A DNA stretch of 64,000 nucleotides from Flavobacteriaceae bacterium UBA3339 (GTDB lineage: Bacteria > Bacteroidota > Bacteroidia > Flavobacteriales > Flavobacteriaceae): NCBI GenBank assembly GCA_002360925.1, contig DERN01000002.1, forward strand, positions 124,001-188,000. The letters run 5' to 3'. Position numbers and translations under genes: made by a program. The first letter of the stretch is position 1. The number at the start of each line of letters is the position of its first letter. Shown one piece after another: positions 18,929-27,464 of the stretch. The notes below the pieces were generated by a model that had not been told where the DNA came from, did no database searches, and worked only from the letters and a program-made list of their open reading frames with translations.

Positions 18929-19369
18929 ATGAAAAATCTATTAACGTTGCTTCTTATTAGTTTATTACCAATTATCTCGTTTTCACAGGGTAAAAATGAT
19001 GATCTTCTTAAAGATAAAGATTATCTAAAATATGAGGAAGAAGCTTTAGAATTATATTCATCTGTTGCATATCGAGTCCATAGTGAATCATTTTTAGAAT
19101 TTGTAACAGGACTTGGAAAAGCAGATTTTGACTTTGAAACTACCGATTTCATGAAATGGTTAAATGAAAATTTTGAAAAAACAGACTTTAAGTCGAAAGA
19201 AGAAGCCGTTTTTTATTATACAAAATACAAAACAGCTGCAACAGATGAACTTCAAAATAAAATTACCGAATTACATAAACACGGATATTCATTAAGAGTT
19301 AAATATGGTGCTGATTTTGATAATGCTTTTCAAAATATATTAATCAAAGCCTTTAAAACCGACAATTAA
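18929..19369 (+). CDS. Secreted protein of unknown function
   Basis: A 146-aa protein with a Sec signal peptide (MKNLLTLLLISLLPIISFSQG, cleavage likely after FS-Q) and a mature part rich in charged helices (EEEALELYSSVAYRVHSE). No Cys after the signal, so it is not a lipoprotein. I recognise no domain. It is the only plus-strand gene between the two pigment blocks. A TAAGTTTA box at 18901-18908 is a weak promoter candidate, and the gene ends at the large bidirectional hairpin at 19368-19418. It is probably real because it has a signal peptide and a clear terminator. Confidence 0.65.
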   Translation: MKNLLTLLLISLLPIISFSQGKNDDLLKDKDYLKYEEEALELYSSVAYRVHSESFLEFVTGLGKADFDFETTDFMKWLNENFEKTDFKSKEEAVFYYTKYKTAATDELQNKITELHKHGYSLRVKYGADFDNAFQNILIKAFKTDN

Positions 19370-19418
19370 TTATAAAACCAAAAACGCTTCGAAATGAAGC
19401 GTTTTTGGTTTTATAATT
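19368..19418. terminator. Very long bidirectional terminator hairpin
   Basis: 23-bp perfect arms (AATTATAAAACC outer part, AAACGCTTC inner part) around a 5-base GAAAT loop. It lies between convergent genes and includes the last bases and stop codon of the LolA-like gene. Confidence 0.88.
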
Positions 19419-20037
19419 GGAATTCGTTATCGTTTATAGAAGCATTTGGTTTTTTATTTAACAACTTTATAATAGAATAATCATTGTTGCCTTCTACAAT
19501 TTTTATTTCAGAAACGGTGTTTTCTCCGTTTTTAAACCAAAACGTCACTTGTTTAATGTGTTTGCTCATGTCTTTGTTTTTCGGAGTTAAAACCGTCCAT
19601 TTTTGCACATTATCTTTAAAATATTGAATTGTGAAATTGGTTTCGTCGAACAAATCGCCGGTATAACTGCTCATCATTAATTGTTGTAATTGTCGGAAAC
19701 GCTTGTTTTTGTTTAAATCAAAAGACGTTGTTTTGCCTTTATCGTTTCGAACTTTCATCGTATTTCCTATAAACAACATCGCACTTTTTTTAGGCGATGT
19801 ATATTGCCAAAGTAATTTTTGACTTTTAAATTTAAAAACGCCCGAAGATTTACTGCTGTTTTTTAAAACGCTTACGTGTTTGGTTTCTTCAAAATCTGAT
19901 GATAACGATGTTACTTTTTTAGCTTCGTTTGCAACCGCAGTTTTTAATTGTGATATTTCGGAAGTCGACATTTTATCTTGTGCTTGTGATGAAATTCCCA
20001 CAAAAATACAAAACAATAAAATCAATATTTTTTTCAT
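19411..20037 (-). CDS. LolA-like outer-membrane lipoprotein carrier family protein
   Basis: A 208-aa periplasmic protein with a signal peptide (MKKILILLFCIFVGISSQAQ) and the LolA-like half-barrel pattern (SLSSDFEETKHVSVLKNS, SGVFKFKSQKLLWQYTSP). LolA shuttles hydrophobic acyl groups across the periplasm. A copy inside a pigment locus is expected to carry the flexirubin or a lipid-linked form to the outer membrane. It is the last gene of the 36.5-19.4 kb block and overlaps the deacetylase by 4 bp (ATGA). The cargo is inferred from context. Confidence 0.85.
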   Translation of the reverse strand: MKKILILLFCIFVGISSQAQDKMSTSEISQLKTAVANEAKKVTSLSSDFEETKHVSVLKNSSKSSGVFKFKSQKLLWQYTSPKKSAMLFIGNTMKVRNDKGKTTSFDLNKNKRFRQLQQLMMSSYTGDLFDETNFTIQYFKDNVQKWTVLTPKNKDMSKHIKQVTFWFKNGENTVSEIKIVEGNNDYSIIKLLNKKPNASINDNEFQL

Positions 20038-20810
20038 TTTTTATATGGATTTAAACGGAACAACTCTGAAATTGTAACCGATTTTAAATTTTTATTTTGT
20101 AATTGAATCAATAATTGTTCCAAGGTTTTAATCGTTAATTCTCGGTTATCGTGCAATAAAACAACATCTCCTTTTTTTACTTTTGAAAGAATTCGATTCA
20201 GAATATCTTCCGACGATTTTGCAACCGTATCCAACGACCGAATGCTCCAACCAATTGCTTTCATTTTAGAAAGTTGAACGGCTTTGGCAATATTTGGATT
20301 TGTTACTCCGAAAGGCGGTCTAAAAAAAGCCAATTCTTTACCTGTGATTTCTTGAACCGCTTTTGAACATTGTTGAATTTCGTTATAAACTTCATTTGCC
20401 GATTTAAAACCTATTTGTTTGCTGTGCGTAAACGTATGATTTCCTATTTCGTGACCTTCGTTTATAATTCTTTGAACAATTTCGGGGTATTTTTCGACTT
20501 CTTTTCCAATACAAAAAAAAGTCGCTTTCATGTCGTATTCCTTCAGCAAATCCAAAACTTTATTTGTTAATGGATGCGGACCGTCGTCAAAAGTTAACGC
20601 CATTTTAGATTCCGAAATTTCTTTTGGAACATGATATGCTTCTAAGAAATAATTCTGTCGAATATCGAACGATCCCCAAGCCGAAATTCCAATCCACAAA
20701 AAAAGCCAAATCAACAATGCGTAAAAAGGTAAAAAAGCAACATAAATCGCAATGAGAATGCTTGTTGTTCCTAAAATTCCTACATACGATATGTAACGAT
20801 GTTTTAGCAT
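20034..20810 (-). CDS. Polysaccharide deacetylase (NodB-homology) family protein
   Basis: A 258-aa protein with one or two N-terminal membrane helices (residues about 9-45) and then a NodB domain. Metal and catalytic motifs are visible: LTFDDGPHPLT (Asp-Asp), NHTFTHS (His/His), FRPPFG and LLHDN. Members remove acetyl or related acyl groups from glycans, but relatives occur in aryl-polyene and flexirubin clusters with unknown substrate. The start overlaps the chain-length-factor gene by 7 bp and the end overlaps the LolA-like gene by 4 bp, which shows tight coupling. Confidence 0.85.
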   Translation of the reverse strand: MLKHRYISYVGILGTTSILIAIYVAFLPFYALLIWLFLWIGISAWGSFDIRQNYFLEAYHVPKEISESKMALTFDDGPHPLTNKVLDLLKEYDMKATFFCIGKEVEKYPEIVQRIINEGHEIGNHTFTHSKQIGFKSANEVYNEIQQCSKAVQEITGKELAFFRPPFGVTNPNIAKAVQLSKMKAIGWSIRSLDTVAKSSEDILNRILSKVKKGDVVLLHDNRELTIKTLEQLLIQLQNKNLKSVTISELFRLNPYKK

Positions 20811-21856
20811 TTTTTAAGCAAAATAAAGCCAATATCGGTTCCGTTTGAATGATGAACCAACAAAGTGTTTTCTAATTTTTTATGCTTCGATTCTGTGTAT
20901 TGAAGAATTTTAGGAAACGTTTGTTTTTGTAAAACTTCGGCAGCCATTTTTAAACCAAAAGCCGAAGCTGTTTCGTAACTTCCCGAAATATGCTGATAAT
21001 ATCCAAACGAAGAATTTGAAAAAACAGATTGAATTTCTTCATAAAAAGCTTGTTGACTTTGATCAGCATTTACGCCTAAAAACACCACATCAATTTCGTC
21101 TTTTGTTAATTGATTTCGATTTAAAAACGTTTCGACAGAAGCTTCCATCGAAATAGGAAACTGATTCCAAATTTGAACATCGACAATTTCGGCTAACGAT
21201 TCCGACTTTTTTTCGTTCGAAACCAAAAAGAAAGTAGCACCTTCGCTATAAGTCATTCCGTTTGTTTTCGGATTTTTAAAATCAATCGAATCTTCCGCTT
21301 TTTTTACTTTTCCAATCAACGAATACAATTCAAGCGTGTACGGAGCAATTTCATCAACTCCGCCAACTAAAATTTGATTTTTATCTTGAAATTTGATTTG
21401 CATGAATGCATCAAACAACGCACTTTCGAACGAATTCGATCCGTTTACATACGTAAAATTGTACGCTTTACATTGCCAATGCAACGCAATTTGCGCCGCA
21501 ACGGTATTATGTGTAGATTGAATAAAAGAAGTTGGCGTTAAATATTCTTCCTGATTTTCTACGATAGAACCTAAAAATTTTTCCGAATCTTCGATACAGC
21601 CTAAAGCCGTTCCTACAATAATAGCATCTAATTCTTGATTTTCGCTTTTTTTCAACGCTTCATTTGCAGCGTAAATACTCATCTTAATTCCTTTCGCCAT
21701 TCTGCGACTCATTGCCGGAGCAATTAATTCTTTGTACGAAGGTTGTTGTGCGTAATTTACGTTTTCAATTGTTTTTGGTTCTTCATGAAAAACATCAAAA
21801 TCTGTTGCTTGAATTGAGACATTTCCCGCGCTATTGATATACATTTTCTTTTGCAT
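20804..21856 (-). CDS. Chain-length-factor-like beta-ketoacyl synthase lacking the catalytic Cys
   Basis: A 350-aa thiolase-fold protein of the Ketoacyl-synt_2 type. The start is retained at 21856 (3 bp after the upstream stop); a second Met is at 21844. The position of the nucleophile elbow reads YVNGSNSFESAL instead of the TACSS type, so the catalytic Cys is absent. This suggests a partner subunit (ApeC/CLF-like) that shapes the polyene chain length together with the neighbouring true ketosynthase. The substrate-channel role is inference from type II PKS pairs. Confidence 0.8.
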   Translation of the reverse strand: MQKKMYINSAGNVSIQATDFDVFHEEPKTIENVNYAQQPSYKELIAPAMSRRMAKGIKMSIYAANEALKKSENQELDAIIVGTALGCIEDSEKFLGSIVENQEEYLTPTSFIQSTHNTVAAQIALHWQCKAYNFTYVNGSNSFESALFDAFMQIKFQDKNQILVGGVDEIAPYTLELYSLIGKVKKAEDSIDFKNPKTNGMTYSEGATFFLVSNEKKSESLAEIVDVQIWNQFPISMEASVETFLNRNQLTKDEIDVVFLGVNADQSQQAFYEEIQSVFSNSSFGYYQHISGSYETASAFGLKMAAEVLQKQTFPKILQYTESKHKKLENTLLVHHSNGTDIGFILLKKC

Positions 21857-21859
21857 AAT

Positions 21860-23053
21860 CTACGATTTTGAAAAAATAAGTGTAGAACAATTTCCTCCGA
21901 ATCCAAACGAGTTAGATAAAACATAATCGATCGGGTGGGAGTGAAGCTCGGTTTCTGGAATCAGATTGAATTCTTCCATCGGAGTAGAAAAATTAAGATT
22001 CGGAAAAACAACCTGATGTTGCAATGCCAATAAACTGTAAACCGCTTCAATTGCAGCCGCAGCCGCTAATGTATGACCTGTAAATGCTTTGGTTGAACTG
22101 AATTTTGGAACCGAATCGAATATGCGTAGCAAAGCTCTTCCTTCCGACAAATCGTTATTGGGAGTTGCCGTTCCGTGTACGTTGATATAATCAATCTGAT
22201 TAGATGAAATTTCTGCTTTTTCGAATGCTTTTTTCATAGCTAAAAAAGCGCCTTCGCCATTTTCTGAAGAAGCGGTTTGGTGATACGCATCGTTTGCATT
22301 TCCGTATCCTACAACATAACCCAATACTTTTTTGTTCTGCTTTTGAACACATTCATCCGATTCTAAAACAAGAAAAGCCGCAGCTTCTCCTAAATTCAAC
22401 CCTTTTCGGTTTTGATCAAATGGCGTATTATCGGTATCCGACAAAATCATCAAGGTTTTAAATCCGTTAATTGTAAACTTACTTAAAGCATCGGTTCCAC
22501 CTACAATAACACGATCTAAATAACCATTTTCGATCATTTGCGCGCCCAACATAATGGCATTTGCCGCCGAAGAGCACGCTGTTGAAATCGTAGTAACAAA
22601 ACCTTTAATTCCTAAATAATCGGCTATTTTATTGGTGCTATCGCCCGCATGATGACTTGAAATAAACGGAATATATTCCGGATGTTCGTTGTATTTTTTA
22701 TAATGTTTTTCGGTAAAATCCATTCCACCAACACTTGTAGAAGAAATCAAACCTACATTTAAAACATCGTTTGGTTTTAATTGCGCCTGATCAAAAGCTT
22801 GTTTAGCAGCCAATGCGCCCAACAAAGCCGTGCGTGTAAAGGTATTGGTTGAATCTAAACCCAATAACTGAATTAACTCGTCGTTACTTTTCTTGATTTC
22901 GCCCACTTTAATGCTCGAAGCTTGTTTGGATTCGAAAAGTTCTAAACGAGAAATTCCGGTTTTTTTAGACATAAGCGCATGAAAATTTTCTTCAACCGTC
23001 ATTCCGATTGCAGAAACAATTCCCATGCCCGTTATAGCTACTTTTTTCTGCAT
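21860..23053 (-). CDS. FabF-type beta-ketoacyl-ACP synthase (KS with full triad)
   Basis: A 397-aa ketosynthase with the complete Cys-His-His set: Cys160 in TISTACSSAANA, His293 in INVHGTATPNND and His327 in AFTGHTLAAAAAIE. It decarboxylatively extends ACP-bound chains. Translation is coupled to the ACP gene by a TAATG junction at 23053, and the Cys-less CLF-like gene follows after 3 bp, the usual pairing for a KS/CLF heterodimer. It is the best candidate for the aryl-polyene elongating KS. Confidence 0.92.
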   Translation of the reverse strand: MQKKVAITGMGIVSAIGMTVEENFHALMSKKTGISRLELFESKQASSIKVGEIKKSNDELIQLLGLDSTNTFTRTALLGALAAKQAFDQAQLKPNDVLNVGLISSTSVGGMDFTEKHYKKYNEHPEYIPFISSHHAGDSTNKIADYLGIKGFVTTISTACSSAANAIMLGAQMIENGYLDRVIVGGTDALSKFTINGFKTLMILSDTDNTPFDQNRKGLNLGEAAAFLVLESDECVQKQNKKVLGYVVGYGNANDAYHQTASSENGEGAFLAMKKAFEKAEISSNQIDYINVHGTATPNNDLSEGRALLRIFDSVPKFSSTKAFTGHTLAAAAAIEAVYSLLALQHQVVFPNLNFSTPMEEFNLIPETELHSHPIDYVLSNSFGFGGNCSTLIFSKS

Positions 23054-23310
23054 TATTTTGTGCGGTTATCGGCAATAAATTGTGCCATTGTAGCTACCGA
23101 TTCAAAAATTTCTTTTCCTTGTTTTGGATCAGCTAATTTAATTCCGTATTCTTTATCTAACAACACGATTAACTCTAAAGCATCGATCGAATCCAATCCT
23201 AAACCATCGCCAAATAACGGATCGTTGTCCTGAATTTCTTCTATAGCAATATCTTCTAAGTTTAAAACGTCTATAATTTTTTCTTTCAATTCTTGTTTTA
23301 ATGCTTCCAT
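23053..23310 (-). CDS. Acyl carrier protein (flexirubin locus, copy 1)
   Basis: An 85-aa ACP. The phosphopantetheine attachment site is Ser41 in GLGLDSIDALEL, within the four-helix acidic fold. It carries growing chains for the adjacent KS/CLF pair. The preceding gene (pseudo-KS) and the following KS both share single-base junctions with it. The second ACP of the locus is at 32793. No phosphopantetheinyl transferase gene is seen in the cluster. Confidence 0.93.
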   Translation of the reverse strand: MEALKQELKEKIIDVLNLEDIAIEEIQDNDPLFGDGLGLDSIDALELIVLLDKEYGIKLADPKQGKEIFESVATMAQFIADNRTK

Positions 23311-23903
23311 TATTCTCTAACTATTTTGGTTATATTTTTACTGTTATGTTCTAAAATTCCTTCTTTTTCAACCATATAAAATTGCGCTTCATATGAATTT
23401 TGAAGTTTATGAATCCAAGCGCAAAACACTTTATTCGCTTTTTGGGTTTTCAATAAATAATTGGCATAAGATTCCATTGTTTCGACAGGAAATTCATCTG
23501 AAACAAAAAAACAACTTTCGGTTTGCAATTGATGTCGAATACTGACTTCGCCAATCGTAATATTGGGCAATGTATAGACAAAAACCGCCGGACTTGGAAA
23601 GAAGTTTTCTTCGGTTTGAATGGTTTCTTGATGACGTAAATCGGTCTCTAAACTTGCTTCGCTATTGCTGAATAACAACGCAATTTCTTTATCAGATTCG
23701 TCTGCTAACATCCATTCAGATCCTACAAAAGCCAATTTGCACAAATCGTCCATTTTGTAGAATTTTGGATACGAAACGGAACGATTCTTAAATAATTCCT
23801 TGATCATTTCGGACCAATCTTCTTGCGTGGACTGAAATTGCAATTGACCATTGAGCCACACTTTGCCTTCCGATATTTTTAAATATTTGCTAATGTAATA
23901 CAT
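23310..23903 (-). CDS. Half-length ketosynthase-like protein without active-site Cys
   Basis: A 197-aa protein. The stretch YPKFYKMDDLCKLAF, then ALLFSNSEASLETDLR and FPSPAVFVYTLPNITIGEVS, resembles the N-terminal half of Ketoacyl-synt_2 proteins. The polypeptide ends where the nucleophile elbow and C-terminal half should start, so Cys and both His are missing. Because it is in frame, has neat junctions (1 bp shared with the ACP) and no internal stops, it looks like a maintained small protein rather than debris. It may be a scaffold or regulator of the KS complex; this is inference. Confidence 0.7.
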   Translation of the reverse strand: MYYISKYLKISEGKVWLNGQLQFQSTQEDWSEMIKELFKNRSVSYPKFYKMDDLCKLAFVGSEWMLADESDKEIALLFSNSEASLETDLRHQETIQTEENFFPSPAVFVYTLPNITIGEVSIRHQLQTESCFFVSDEFPVETMESYANYLLKTQKANKVFCAWIHKLQNSYEAQFYMVEKEGILEHNSKNITKIVRE

Positions 23904-23914
23904 TAATCTTAATT

Positions 23915-25027
23915 CTATTTTTTAAAAATCATTGCCGAATTGCTACCGCCAAAGCCAGAAGCCGTTTTCAATGCAATTTGCATCGGTTTTTCGGTTACTT
24001 TTTGAATGATGTTAATAGGCTGCGAAACGCCTAATTTTTGAAATCCGAACGAAGGTAAATACACGTTTTTTTTCATGCATTGCCATGTAATAATACTTTC
24101 TAACAATCCCGAAGCGCCCAAAGTATGACCAAAATATCCTTTTAAACTGTTCATAGGAACTTGAAGTAAATGAGCGCGCTGAAATGCAATACTTTCCATT
24201 TCGTCGTTATACACTGTTGCGGTCCCGTGAGCCGAAATAAAATCGATTTCTTTTGCTGCTATTTGCGCCTCGTTCAACGCTTTTTCAATACTTAAATACA
24301 ATCCTTCGCCTGTTCGAGAAGGTCCCGAAATATGATTGGCATCGTTTATATTTGCTTCGCCAATAATTTCAATTCCGTCTTCATCTTTTTGATTCGAAAC
24401 ATAAACAGCTGCCGAAGCTTCGCCTAAATTTACACCTTTTCTATTTTCGTCATAAGGCTGGCAAACTTCATGGCTCATTGCTTGAAACGATTGAAAACCT
24501 GAAATAACAAACGGAGTTAATTCATCGACTGCAACAACAAATACATCGGTTGTTTGTTCCATTTGAATTAATCTTTTGGCAACCGAAAGCGCCATAACTC
24601 CTGAAACACAAGCATTTGAAACGATTATTGGAGTTTTTTGAAAACAAAAATATGCTTGAACATTTTCAGCCGAAACCGATAAATGTGCTGCTTCTATATG
24701 ATGTTGTTCTAATGCACCGATATTTCCTTTCGTGGTTGAAACGATTAAAAGCGTATTAGGTTTAATTCCGTATTTTTCTATTAAAGGTTTTAAAGTCGCA
24801 ATCATTAACTTTTCAATTCTTGTGTATTCTTTCGGAATATTTAAAGATTCGAAATGTTTTTCTAACAATTGATCTTCTATTTTTGAAGCATAAATCGTTC
24901 CAATAGATTTAGAAAAAGGAATAGGACGAATTCCCGATTTTCCATCGCAAAGTGCACTAAAATTTTCTTCGACCGAAAAGCCAAGTGCTGTTATTAAATT
25001 TGATTTATGTACATATACTTTTTGCAT
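23915..25027 (-). CDS. Beta-ketoacyl-ACP synthase, second full KS of the locus
   Basis: 370 aa from the Met at 25027, preferred because TAATG at 25029-25025 couples it to the thioesterase stop and because homologues start MQK; the upstream Met at 25054 would extend it by nine residues. It has the full triad: Cys140 in VSNACVSGVMAL, His267 in ISAHGTATVYND and His301 in GYFGHTLGASG. It probably performs initial or separate condensations in the pigment pathway (ApeR/ApeO-like). Confidence 0.88.
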   Translation of the reverse strand: MQKVYVHKSNLITALGFSVEENFSALCDGKSGIRPIPFSKSIGTIYASKIEDQLLEKHFESLNIPKEYTRIEKLMIATLKPLIEKYGIKPNTLLIVSTTKGNIGALEQHHIEAAHLSVSAENVQAYFCFQKTPIIVSNACVSGVMALSVAKRLIQMEQTTDVFVVAVDELTPFVISGFQSFQAMSHEVCQPYDENRKGVNLGEASAAVYVSNQKDEDGIEIIGEANINDANHISGPSRTGEGLYLSIEKALNEAQIAAKEIDFISAHGTATVYNDEMESIAFQRAHLLQVPMNSLKGYFGHTLGASGLLESIITWQCMKKNVYLPSFGFQKLGVSQPINIIQKVTEKPMQIALKTASGFGGSNSAMIFKK

Positions 25028-25485
25028 TATTTTAAACCTACTTTTTGTTTCCACAATTCGAAAAATTCTGGAGTATTTAAGATTAAATTCCCTTGTAAAT
25101 CAGTAAAAACCTGAACAGTTTCGCCTATACAAACCAATTCGTGTTGTGCATTGAAAATTTGAAAATGGAAACACATTTTAGCTGCCAAATCATCGATAAA
25201 AGTTGTAACAATATAAGCATCATCGGCATATTTTAAAGGTCGTTTGTGTTCGCTTAACATTTTTACAATGGGCGTTGCAAAACCTTGATCTTGCACATGT
25301 TTGTACGAAATACCAAAATGACGACCAAAAGCTTCGCGACCATCTTCGAAATAATCTACATAATTTCCGTGCCACACAATTCCTAAAGCATCGGTTTGAT
25401 TGAATTTTACCTTAAAATGCTCGGTGTGTTGCAAAATATTTTTACCCTTAAACAGTTCTTTTTTTCTTGTCATACACAAATACAA
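25027..25485 (-). CDS. Hotdog acyl-CoA/ACP thioesterase (4HBT family)
   Basis: A 152-aa protein with the 4-hydroxybenzoyl-CoA thioesterase motif (NQTDALGIVWHGNYVDYFEDGREAF), including the Asp of the DxxGxxxxxxY/W pattern. It hydrolyses acyl thioesters and could release or edit acyl chains in polyene or resorcinol assembly. The start overlaps the ABC permease by 38 bp. A Met at 25473 would reduce this to 26 bp, and either is plausible. It is coupled to the following KS by TAATG. Confidence 0.85.
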   Translation of the reverse strand: MYLCMTRKKELFKGKNILQHTEHFKVKFNQTDALGIVWHGNYVDYFEDGREAFGRHFGISYKHVQDQGFATPIVKMLSEHKRPLKYADDAYIVTTFIDDLAAKMCFHFQIFNAQHELVCIGETVQVFTDLQGNLILNTPEFFELWKQKVGLK

Positions 25486-26722
25486 TGGTTAAAAACACCA
25501 CTGAAAACAAAGTTAAACATAACATTTCAGGTACGATATCAATAAGCGAACCATTTCTTAACACAATATCGTAATATCCGTTTAAAGCCCAATGCATAGG
25601 CGATATTTTAGAAATTTGCTGCATGGTTTCGGACATCGCAAAAACCGGAATCCAAACGCCACCAACTGCTGCTAAAATAACAGTAAATGTTGCGCCAAAA
25701 GGAGCCGATTGTTCTTGAGTCTTTGCTACGATTCCGACTAAAATTCCCAATGAAATTGCAGTTAATCCGGCAGTTAAGGTCATAATAGACATTAAGAACA
25801 ATTGATTTAACGAAATAGCCAAATCGGGTAATTGCATAAACGGAAAAACTAATTTTGCTACGATTACAATTGCAAAAAACTGCAACAAACAAATAATTAA
25901 ATACGTGATTATTTTTCCGAAATATAAAACAACATGAGATGTAGGACTACTTAATATTCTAAGATAGGTTCCTTGATTTTTTTCTTTTACAATGTTGATA
26001 GACAATGGAATGATGATAAAGAAAACCGCAAATAAAGTCCAAGCCGGAACGTTGTGTTGAACTGAATTTGGTCGGACTTCTTCATTGTTTTTAACAGGAA
26101 GAATTTCATTAAAATCGATCAATTTTTCATTTTGAATCATTGAAGTTGAACCTCCTAACTGACTTTCGAATGTTTTGTAAATACTTTGGTTTTCTAACTG
26201 AAGTACCATTTTATCAATACTGCTTTTCATTCCGTTTTTAAAAGCCACTTGCGTCGCTGGATCAAAATACAAAGCAATTTCTTTCTTCTTTAATTCAACA
26301 GGTTCGTACGTTGCGGTTGCCATTCCCATTTCTTCCAACAAAGCATCGACATTTTGACGGACTTTAATTTGAAGATCTTGTGTTAAACGCTCTGGAAGCA
26401 CGATTCCCATTTGATATTTCCCTTTAAAAACAGCTTCTTGCGCCATTTTTTGAGTAATTGGTTTGTTGTTTAAAGAATCAATTAAAGTGAAGTTTTGAGA
26501 ATTGGTCAATTCTTCTTTTAATTGATATGAAATGCTGTCCTGATCTTGATCGATCCACAAAATAGGAATTTTCGAAGCGCCCACATCCTGATAGGTACTA
26601 TCTTGAATCGATGTAACCATAACAACCAAAATAATCGGCATTAGGAATAAAATAATCAATCCGCCAAAATCGCGGAATAACAATTTCATTTCCTTTAAAA
26701 TCGATTGTTTTAATTTAAACAT
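25448..26722 (-). CDS. ABC-2 type transporter permease
   Basis: A 424-aa permease. It has an N-terminal membrane helix (residues about 20-38), a large soluble loop (to about 230), and a C-terminal cluster of five to six helices ending near KKKRTV. This is the Bacteroidetes ABC2_membrane_3 layout. With the ATPase at 26715 it forms an exporter (the start lies inside the end of the ATPase gene). In aryl-polyene/flexirubin loci it is a candidate for moving the pigment or its lipid precursor through the inner membrane. Confidence 0.9.
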   Translation of the reverse strand: MFKLKQSILKEMKLLFRDFGGLIILFLMPIILVVMVTSIQDSTYQDVGASKIPILWIDQDQDSISYQLKEELTNSQNFTLIDSLNNKPITQKMAQEAVFKGKYQMGIVLPERLTQDLQIKVRQNVDALLEEMGMATATYEPVELKKKEIALYFDPATQVAFKNGMKSSIDKMVLQLENQSIYKTFESQLGGSTSMIQNEKLIDFNEILPVKNNEEVRPNSVQHNVPAWTLFAVFFIIIPLSINIVKEKNQGTYLRILSSPTSHVVLYFGKIITYLIICLLQFFAIVIVAKLVFPFMQLPDLAISLNQLFLMSIMTLTAGLTAISLGILVGIVAKTQEQSAPFGATFTVILAAVGGVWIPVFAMSETMQQISKISPMHWALNGYYDIVLRNGSLIDIVPEMLCLTLFSVVFLTIVFVYDKKKRTV

Positions 26723-27464
26723 CTCTCAACTTTTTTCCGGTTAAAGCAATAAAAACTTCCTCTAAATTTTGTGCATTTGGAACCTGTTTTATCAATTCGG
26801 TTGTTTTATCTTGCGCAAAAATAGTTCCTTGATCAATAATAGCGATATGCGTACAAAAATCTTGCGCTTCGGCCATTAAATGCGACGTATAAACAATAGT
26901 TGTTCCGTTTGTATTTAACGTTTTTAAAAACGAAATAATTACAGCGCGAGATTGCACATCGACACCTACAGTTGGTTCGTCTAAAAACAATACTTTTGGT
27001 TCGTGTAAAATTCCTGCAATAAGATTGACTCTTCGTTTCATTCCACCCGAAAAGGTCTGAATTTTCTTATGCATGAAGTTTTCTAAACCCAATTGCTGTA
27101 AATGAAAAACGATTTTTTCTTTTAATTTGGCTGACGGAATATTATACAAACTGCCAAAATATAGTAAGTTTTCGTAAGCTGTTAAAGTAGGATAAAGTGC
27201 GTATTCTTGCGGAACAATACCAATTATTGATTTTATTTTCTTTGTTTGTGTTTCGGCATCTAATTCATCGATTTTAAAAGTACCCGAAGTAGGTTTTATC
27301 AATCCACAAAGTATTGAAATCAATGTTGTTTTCCCAGCTCCGTTTGGACCTAAAAGTCCGAAAATAGATTGTTTGGGAATATTTAAATCAACCGATTTTA
27401 ACGAGTAATAATCGCTTGATTTGTATTTTTTTGTCAATGCTTCTATAGAAATTATCGCGCTCAT
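26715..27464 (-). CDS. ABC transporter ATP-binding protein
   Basis: A 249-aa ATPase with Walker A GPNGAGKTT, signature FSGGMKRR and Walker B VLFLDEPT, and a short C-terminal tail (LEEVFIALTGKKL) typical of CcmA-like export ATPases. It partners the permease at 25448 (overlap 8 bp). The start codon is shared with the stop of the BtrH-like gene (TAATG at 27466-27462). Confidence 0.95.
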   Translation of the reverse strand: MSAIISIEALTKKYKSSDYYSLKSVDLNIPKQSIFGLLGPNGAGKTTLISILCGLIKPTSGTFKIDELDAETQTKKIKSIIGIVPQEYALYPTLTAYENLLYFGSLYNIPSAKLKEKIVFHLQQLGLENFMHKKIQTFSGGMKRRVNLIAGILHEPKVLFLDEPTVGVDVQSRAVIISFLKTLNTNGTTIVYTSHLMAEAQDFCTHIAIIDQGTIFAQDKTTELIKQVPNAQNLEEVFIALTGKKLRDV

